From contig NW_020313044.1 in assembly GCF_003265705.1 (NCBI RefSeq), forward strand, positions 6,259,535 to 6,323,534: 64,000 bases of DNA, in the 5' to 3' direction. The notes beneath the pieces are model-generated. The model was not told the origin of the DNA. It searched no databases and worked only from the letters and a program-made list of their open reading frames with translations. The position numbers and the translations under genes were made by a program. Positions 56,766 to 64,000 of the stretch are shown piece by piece (position 1 is the stretch's first letter; each line of letters begins with the position of its first letter). The DNA comes from Callorhinus ursinus. Its lineage: Eukaryota; Chordata; Mammalia; Carnivora; Otariidae.

Positions 56766-57787
56766 ATGCCTAGAATCATTAGGGGACCGCTCAGTGAGTG
56801 GGTCTGGATTAAAGATGATGCTGAAATTCTTTGACCAAGTGGCTTAGAGAGGACTGTCCATTGCTTCCCAGGAAAACCCAGAAATCAAATTCCCAGAGGA
56901 TCCTAAATGGATATTACTACAACTTAGCTTTGAATAGCTGAGAATTTTTATAGCATAGACACTAATCCTCCCCATTTGGAATTCTTGCTATTTGAAAAAG
57001 GAAATCTCACCTGACAGATGGATTATAATGTTCAAGAAGACTGTATTTGCACAGCTGCAAGAGTCTTTCCCAAACAAGATGTTTGAACTCTCCTCTATGA
57101 AGGAAATTTGATGACCAGATGAAAACATTAGACCATTTAGACAAAGCCTGGAGAACGATAGGAAGTGCCATGCCCACTGAAGAACATCATTTAGAGAAAT
57201 CCCCTGAAAGGTTTCCCGTTCCTCTCTGAGGTATGTGTGGGTTTGGGTGTGCACCCATATGTGAATGTGTGTGTGTGCAAGTTTCTTTGTGTTTTAAATA
57301 AAGCCCTTCAGAATCCACCATGAATCGGGGACAAATGGCAGCCTGGATGTCCAGGTGTCTAGACAACCATTAGAAGTCTGGCCACATGATGAACCCCATG
57401 CACAGCTCTGAAGCTGTCTAAACACTGTCTTGTGGAGAATGTCCTGGAGTTGTTCCATTAGTTCAGCTTCTCTTTGCTCTGCAACCACCTCACTGAGTGG
57501 AGAACTACAATGACACAATTCAGGAGAAATAACATTTTGGCCACAACTGCCTGGAGCACCTCATAGAGGAGCTGAATTCACATGTGTAAGTCAGCCAGGA
57601 TCACTGTAGGATAGACATCAGAAACCTTCCCTACAAGCTGACAGGAGCTGCAAAATTTACGCAGGGCATCATACATCCAAGGGGTATTTCTAGGGGCAAC
57701 TCTACTGGCTAAGTGTATGACTGACGTTTTTGAGGTCATTCCCTTTGTGGATTCATGTGTGAAGTATGCTTAGCCCCTCCAATTTTT
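56766..57787. other. Non-repetitive stretch
   Basis: No gene or repeat recognised in about 1 kb. Confidence 0.5.
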
Positions 57788-58148
57788 AAATACGAACTAT
57801 CATAGGGGAAGAGAGGGAAAAATGAAACAAGACGAAACCAGAGAGGGAGACAAACCATACAAGACTCTTAATCTCAGGAAACAAACTGAGGGTTGCCGGA
57901 GTGGTGGGGGGTGGGAGGGATGGGGCGGCTGGGGGATGGACACTGGGGAGGGTATGTGCTATGGTGAGTGCTGGCTATTATATAAGACTGATGAATCACA
58001 GACCTGTACCCCTGAAACAAATAATACATTATATGTTAATTAACTGAATTTAAATTAAAAAATAATAAAATAAATACTAGGACAAGATTCAAAGATTCAC
58101 ACGAAATTGCCAAATATATTTTACTTTAAAAAAACAAATATGAACTAT
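57788..58148 (+). mobile_element. 5'-truncated LINE-1 with probable 3' transduction
   Basis: L1 3' UTR text starts at about 57801 ('cataggggaagagagggaaa') and runs to a first A-rich end near 58045-58072. About 60 bases of non-L1 sequence follow, then a second A run at 58126-58134. The flanks 'aaatacgaactat' (57788-57800) and 'aaatatgaactat' (58136-58148) differ by one CpG transition and enclose both parts. The target TTTT/AA also fits L1 endonuclease preference. Confidence 0.82.
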
Positions 58149-59150
58149 TTGAGGTTAAGGATCATGAGGCAGAGTGTCTTGAACAAGCACGAAAATGGAG
58201 CTTTGGGACTTGATGATGTGTTACATTCATATACCATCAAACATGAAAGGAGAGTGAAGGCAGCCATGGTGAGAGCTAAGGGGCTCTAGTCTTAAAGATG
58301 AAGCTCCTTTAAATAACAATGACAACAGAAGGGTAAGTGGGAATAAAGAGTTATGCTATGCTTTACAGTTTCACTTTTTGAAGCTTTCTCTGGTGTCCAG
58401 TGCCCTTCTTTGGAACAGGTGTGCTATTTGAAGAATCAAAGCCAACTTTTAAAATATAAAATAAAAAGAAGTTTGGGCGCACAGAGAAAAGCTGAAAACA
58501 TGTCCAAATATTCTCTTTCAAAAGGACAAAAAGTCCATGTATCCCAGAATCTTTGGTTCTGTGTAAACACATCTTTGTCCAATGGCAGAGAGAAAGAGAG
58601 AGACAGAGAGAGACATGTATCAAACTCCAGGTTAGAGTCCCCAGCACTCAACATCTGAATGATCTATAACAATTACCCTTCGGTAGAAACATCCTAAGAG
58701 GTCCAGATACAGCACTGAGATCCAAAAGCAATCCGCTTAAGAGCCCTAAGCACACATGACCTCTGCTAATCTAGGTACAGAGGAAATGTCTTTATGAAAT
58801 ATTTTTTTGACCAAATGTATTTTCCATTTTATGACAATGAAACTATCTATGAAAATCAAGAACAATAGATGTAAGTATGTATTAAAAGGCTTGGAATAAA
58901 GAAAAATGGGGAAGGATAACTTTGAAGTTCAAAAGGGTTCGATCCATGACACGGGTGACTGCAGATCCAAGATTGAGTTGATGGGTCTGGAAATACTGGT
59001 TTTGCACCTATGGAGCCTTTTCCCTTCCATCTTGTTACTTTCTTCTCCCTGCCTTCTTCCTTTTGAGGGCACTGCAATGCACAGACATTTCTCTGGGCTC
59101 ATCATTCTTTTGTGCAACCACCTTTCTCCAGCTCTCAGTTCACTCAGTTG
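58149..59150. other. Non-repetitive stretch
   Basis: No gene or repeat recognised. Confidence 0.5.
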
Positions 59151-59154
59151 GAGC

Positions 59155-59565
59155 ATCCTTGAACCTACACGATGGCTTCCAGACTATGCACCCCTGGACG
59201 TGACCGATGAGAACACTCCATCCCCATGGTGCCAATGACTGGTTCAGGGATGATCATGTGCCCAAGGCAATGAAAATATACTGACAACTTCTGTAGGAGC
59301 TATTGGCAAAAAAGGACTCCCTTCAGGGGTTGCTCATCTGAACAGCCTGCCTGAGAATAAAAGCCAGTAGGGAGAAAAGATAAACTGAAAGAGGAAGAGG
59401 GAAATTGAGCACATGGTTGTGTAGTTTGAGGCCCTAGATGTGCTTTAATCTAGAAACCTCCGTGGATTTGCAGTTAAGTAAGCCAATAAATTCCCTTTTT
59501 TTATGTAAGGGAGTTTGAGTAGGTTTCTGTCACTTGCCAAAAAAAGTCTTGCCTAATACAGAAAT
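59155..59565 (+). repeat. LTR-like or related old interspersed repeat
   Basis: 'gactggttcagggatgatca' near 59238, 'acagcctgcctgagaataaa' near 59341, 'aagccaataaattccctttt' near 59480, 'tttctgtcacttgcc' near 59523 and 'cctaatacag' near 59552 follow a well-known mammalian repeat order. I am not sure of its class, but LTR is likely. Confidence 0.6.
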
Positions 59566-60214
59566 GCAGAGCAGAGCTGGAAGTTTTTAGCTTGGAACCC
59601 AGACAACCTTAACTAAGTTAAATCTGAGAAAACAAGGATTACCTAGGATCCTGCAGTTAGAGTTGACTAAAGGGAAGAACATAGTATCTTTGATTTTATA
59701 CATCCCATGCCAGCCCTCAGATTTTTTACAATGTCATCATCACATTTGCTGGCACCTGGCCTCTTTTAATACAGCATGGTGCCTTAGTGGATCAATAAAC
59801 AGCATTTTTACCTAGTTTTTTCTTGTGCCTCCTCTGAGCTTCATGCCATTCCCCCACGCCACTGCTCCTATCATTCTTACATGGCTCCGTCTTGTTGTTT
59901 GCCTTTCTCTAGTGTAACAACTTGTACAGTGTCATAGTTAGATTCTTCCTAACTTATACACCCATCCAGATTCATGGCTCTCCCAGACAGCATGTCTATG
60001 GGTATATTCCTGGAGCCTAATCTGAGACCTGCCATACTAAATGTTTCAGTGAATTGAATTTGTGGCTCAACTCAGACTTAGTCTGACCATCACTCAGCAC
60101 CCAGCCTCTGCCTCCTTGCAACTCTCAGAGACTTTCCTGCCTCTGACCTCAGACTGATGCTTATTGTTTCCTGGTTGACCTTGTCAGTTATGAAACCCAT
60201 GCCTATAAGCATGC
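59566..60214. other. Non-repetitive stretch
   Basis: No gene or repeat recognised. Confidence 0.5.
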
Positions 60215-60395
60215 CTATTTATTTATTGAACATTTACCAAGTAAGCACTTTATGTGCTTTAACCCACTCAGCCCTCACAGCGGCAACTACATCTTGCAGA
60301 TGAGGAGACTGGGCCTGAGAAGTTAAGTGGCTTGCCCAAGGTCACCCCCCTAGTAAGTGAGCGGCTGGGATTCAACGAGCTCCTAATCATGACCC
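60215..60395 (-). repeat. MIR SINE, antisense
   Basis: 'atttattgaacatttaccaa' near 60220, 'gcagatgaggagactgggcc' near 60296, 'gtggcttgcccaaggtcacc' near 60327, 'gagcggctgggattcaacga' near 60359. Confidence 0.85.
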
Positions 60396-60417
60396 CCATT
60401 TTCAACTTGAGTGTTAT

Positions 60418-60620
60418 CAGTTCCTTATGTGCTAAACATGCTCCATTTATATTGATGAATTACCATCACAACAACCCAGCTACGTACAATTCTTAGTCCC
60501 ATTTTTAGGTAAGATAAGAAAATTGAGACTTGGTGAAATTAGTTAAGTCATTTGCCCCAAATCACCTGGATGTTGAAGAACTGAGAATAAATCTCAGGAT
60601 GTTTGAGCCCAGAACCCTGA
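60418..60620 (-). repeat. MIR SINE, antisense (second copy)
   Basis: 'ccttatgtgctaaacatgct' near 60422, 'catcacaacaacccagctac' near 60464, 'gtcatttgccccaaatcacc' near 60547, 'aataaatctcaggatgtttg' near 60587. Confidence 0.75.
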
Positions 60621-60739
60621 TTCATCAGCCATCCTGTCAAACAGTTGTCTATTAATTGATAGGTGATTTCTCTCAGAAGGGTCATCTGCCCTTTAGTTAT
60701 CATTGTTGTTCTTCTTTTTGTTTAATAGATGTAACAATA

Positions 60740-60840
60740 ACCACTCCACTGGGTTGTCATAAGAGCTGCAATTTAAGAAGTTCCAAGAGTGTTTGGGGTA
60801 AAGTAAAGGCTCGACGAATGGTACTGATCATTATTATTTA
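60740..60840 (+). repeat. MIR SINE 3' part, plus orientation
   Basis: 'cactgggttgtcataagagc' near 60748, 'gtaaagtaaaggctcgacga' near 60799, 'ggtactgatcattattattt' near 60820. Confidence 0.65.
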
Positions 60841-60842
60841 CC

Positions 60843-61030
60843 AAGTCCTTCCAATGCCAGGCATTGTCGTAAGTACTTGACATGGATTCATTCTCTCATT
60901 GGAGTCCATCAGCCTTGTGAGGGCGGTAAGATGAGAGGCTCATTTTATAGATGTGGAAACTGAGGCTCAGAAAAATTAAGTAATTTGCCCAAAATCAGAG
61001 AGCTAGTTAGTGCCCAAGGCTGCACAGTTA
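60843..61030 (-). repeat. MIR SINE, antisense (third copy)
   Basis: 'aatgccaggcattgtcgtaa' near 60853, 'catcagccttgtgagggcgg' near 60907, 'atgtggaaactgaggctcag' near 60951, 'gtaatttgcccaaaatcaga' near 60980. Confidence 0.82.
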
Positions 61031-63104
61031 GTTGTTTGTTAGACTTCCATGGTACTAGCTTTCACTGTCTTTCTTACTTTGACAGTTCTGGTGAACTGTC
61101 ACCAGGTGGACCAGCCTCTTCTTGGGTTCTGCTAGCTCTGGACCTTTTGGTAGTTCCTTAGCCTCATGGTCCTTGAGCTTGCACCTCTGCAGCCACAACT
61201 CTGGGGAATCAAATGTGGGGAGGAGCAGCTGCTGAAAGGAGAAAGCAAGCACACGTGTGTTGAGCCCTTACAGCATCTGAGCACCAAGGGCTGGACACAT
61301 GAAGCTGTTCTACCTGAAGCCACCATGCACCTGGCCAGCTGAAGTGCTCAACGGCTAAAGGTACAAACCTCTTCTTTACCCCCCCTTCCTGATGCTCCTC
61401 ACGGGGGTGAACTGGCACAAAAGGAGGAAAGAACTGGAAATTCTCTTGTTAATTTCAACCTTGTAAATTACTCAGATTGCAAAAAAAAAAAAAAAAAAAA
61501 CCAAAAAAACTCCATGTTGTGTCTAAAAGTGTCTGGCCCAGCTGTCTGTGTAGATTAAATAATCCAGATGGCTGCATGAGTTCCTACAGCAGAAAAGAAG
61601 TAGTTTCACCATAGAGTGAGTCAATCCAGAAAGTTCAGGGATAATAGATTTCTTTACCTTGCATGACCCCGTTTCTTCTCTTCTTAGCTTGGCTCACTTA
61701 AATTTACTATGCAGTGGCCAAATCTTCACTTCCCTCAGGCTATTTAAATAGCCACAACGTTGCCTTTTTATATAAAAGCTTAAAAAATCAACAACCGAAA
61801 TTTGATGGCATTTGGAATAAAGGATTAATCAGTTCTGTCGCCCTCACTTGGGCAGCAAAATCAAGCCTCTTGTTTCAGGAAATACTGCGAGACGGGATAA
61901 TTTCCACATTGCCAGGCTGTTTTTCTTCTTAACATCACAGTGGATTTGCTGTGGCAGAGGCTGCTGCAAACTGCTGGCACCACAACTGGTTACAAAATGT
62001 GTCTGCCAAATCCTCTGGGGAGGGAGCCCTGCTGTATTCTTTGACAGTGGGCTTCTTCGCCAGGGAACAGACCTGCGGAGAAAGAGCCTGTTTCGTCTTC
62101 GCCCCTGCACTTGAGCGGAGGGAAATATCAGATTGCCCTTGTGGAAAACAGTGATAGGACTCTCCATGCTCTTCTACATCCACTCCTGCTGCTGGGAACT
62201 TTCAGCCATCCACTTCCTCTCTGCCTTGTTCCTTGGTGCACACGGCAGCAGAAACCCAAGAAAATGCAGATGGCTCACCTTCGCCACTGACGTGCTTAAG
62301 AAACACGCCTGACAGTGGGTGCCAGACGCTTTTGAATCCATCACTGTCAAACGCTCCTGCCAAGTTCCCTTCTAAGATGGAAAAACGTAAAATCAGAAGG
62401 ACCTAGACAGAGTTCTAAAATGTAATTCTATCTTTCCCCTATAAAATCTCAGATCAGTGTACCATACTCTGCAGGTGATGATTATGCTTTTATTTATTTT
62501 GTTTCTCTCCATTCACAGATGTCAATACTTGGTGAGTGGTTTCCAGAAATGTCCTTTATCTGCAACTCAAAGCAAGAAGGGAAGGCGGCGCAAAGCACAC
62601 TAGCATGCTGACAGTTCAGCATTAGAAGCACAGCCCCATGCCAATCGACGCCTGGGTGCCAAGGCAAGAAGGCAAGGGCACACTATTTGAGGACACATTT
62701 GAAAACAAGAAATGGAAGTGTCACAGAACTGACTTTCTCTCTCTTTCTATATCCTAACTCAAAGAATCAACCTTTCACCAGGGGAAATAGACAATGATTC
62801 AGAGTTAAAGGTGAATGAAGACGGAAATTTTAGTTCACTTCCGAGTGCTTTAGAAGAATGACATTTTCTTTAACAAAACAAATGAAGAATTTCCTTCTCC
62901 AAACTGACTACTGACATTAGTGAGTCACTAGACGGGAAGGAAGGAGCTAAGAGAATGGGATGAGCACTACGGCCATCAAAACATTTTTACTCTCAGTTCT
63001 ATAAATCACTTGATTCTAGTTTTCATTTATTCATGCATATGTACATATTTATATATTCAATGCCAAAATTTATTATGATCTCAGAAACAAAAATTCTAGA
63101 TAAT
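61031..63104. other. Longest repeat-poor stretch near the right end
   Basis: About 2 kb with no interspersed repeat and no exon that I can defend. It contains an A run at 61480-61500, a 16-bp A/T-centred palindrome at 61738-61753 and a TATA-like 'tatataaaag' at 61769-61778. Overlapping frames on both strands at 61848-62183 have no family motif. Confidence 0.5.
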
Positions 63105-63315
63105 TTATTAAGCTCTTACTATGTACCAGCAGCCACTGTATGAAGTGCTTTGCTTGTATTCCATCCTCTCTGAACACTGTGAAGGAGGTACCATTCTTAC
63201 CCCCATTTGACAGACAGAAAATGGAAACATTGAGAGATTAAGTCACTTGCCCAAGGTAACACAGCCGGCAAGTGTTGAGCAAGGTTGTGAACTGAAGTCA
63301 GACTGCTTCACTGAC
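63105..63315 (-). repeat. MIR SINE, antisense
   Basis: 'attaagctcttactatgtac' near 63107, 'cacttgcccaaggtaacaca' near 63244, 'gttgtgaactgaagtcagac' near 63284. Near full length. Confidence 0.85.
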
Positions 63316-64000
63316 ATTTGAAAACAACTCTCTTCTCCACGGCCGGGCTGGTGGGGTAGTATTAGAACAGGGCCTTTGGATCAGGCAGGCAGCTACTCAG
63401 TGAGGCATTTCTGCTTCTGAAGAGTTTATTTTTATACCCTTACTGCCTTCTTTACAAGGGTGTTTTGGGAATGAACAAGGGCAGTATCCTACTGGCGAGA
63501 AGAAATGGATGACTCATGATGAAGAAGGAGGGGGGAACACTGTCAAGCCCAAGGATACCATTTTTCACACTGGAGGAGGTCGTTGAATGCATCACAGGGG
63601 AGAAATGGATCTGAGAGGTCACATGGATAATAGTTCCACCTTTGGGGAGGACACCTTGCTGCCAGAAAAATGATTCAAAAGAATTCTTGCTGCAGCGAGG
63701 GGATCAGGTTACTTGTGCTGAACGGCACCCAGGAGCATATGCTTTATTAAGTTGACCAGATGTCCTGTTTAGTCAGGCCTTGCCAGGTATTTTAATGGTC
63801 TTCAAGAGTGTCCTGGAAATAAATCCCCTGGAGCAAGCAGCCTTGGTGGTAAGTCCCCTATTGACATGTTTTTAAGGGCTTTTGGTTACTTTGTGTGTGT
63901 TACCATTTGTAATTTTTAAGGTCACCAAATAAGTCAGAGGGCTTGATAGCCTGGCAGTGACTCAAAGCTCTACATTCCTTTTCTGCCTTAGATTGACTTA
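63316..64000. other. Non-repetitive stretch to the window edge
   Basis: No gene or repeat recognised. Confidence 0.5.

Noticed and set aside
1..64000. A hidden bacterial-type defence, toxin or biosynthetic system
   Set aside because: Composition, repeats and the lack of dense long frames show vertebrate nuclear DNA. Nothing suggests contamination or such a system.

Overview
The window is nuclear DNA of a placental mammal, almost certainly a caniform carnivore. About fifteen copies of the Carnivora tRNA-derived SINE (CAN-SINE/SINEC) lie on both strands, and there is a carnivore-type LINE-1 family whose 3' end carries the stretch 'gagcactgggtgttatgcacaaacaatgaatcatgg'-like (given here only as a label; see 15901-15960). 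The SINE subtype (head 'ggcgcctgggtggctcag', CT-rich middle, AAATAAATAAAATCTT tail) does not look like the dog, cat or mustelid subfamilies as I know them. It fits a bear, panda or pinniped best, but that is an inference.

I found no host protein-coding exon, no functional RNA gene and no CRISPR or prokaryotic-type system. The window reads as intergenic or deep-intronic sequence. The only real coding sequence belongs to a retrotransposon. This is a near full-length LINE-1 at about 8182-16009, with a CpG-rich 5' UTR, a T-rich duplicated leader, a broken ORF1 (9995-10886), a broken ORF2 (10968-14786) and two successive 3' ends. A 12-bp target-site duplication (8166-8177 and 16010-16021) encloses everything, including the second 3' end, so the composite probably landed as one unit.

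Layout. 1-8165: unique DNA, an old antisense L1 (2033-4045) hosting a hAT element and a second L1 tail, then MIR and L2 relics. 8166-16021: the composite L1. 16022-21390: unique DNA with MIRs, a truncated L1 and a SINE. 21395-23260: a three-level nest (MLT1-like LTR, then antisense L1, then SINE). 23395-26990: SINEs, MIRs and unique DNA. 26990-28860: a decayed CR1-clade (L2-like) LINE hosting two very short L1 tails and a SINE. 29380-36000: LTR-like relics, SINEs, a DNA transposon and a truncated L1. 36000-48900: mostly unique DNA with L2, MIR and SINE copies and a possible unclassified ~300-bp insertion in an L2 (37500-37800). 48940-50700: antisense L2-like LINE with two SINEs. 50700-64000: unique DNA, an L1 with a probable 3' transduction (57801-58135), L2, LTR-like and several MIR copies.

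The elements do not cooperate as a pathway. The relationships are those of autonomous LINE-1 machinery (ORF1p, ORF2p) and the SINEs that use it, layered over ancient L2, MIR, LTR and DNA-transposon relics. Repeat family names come from memory of consensus patterns. No database was consulted, so boundaries are good to a few bases only where a target-site duplication is quoted.
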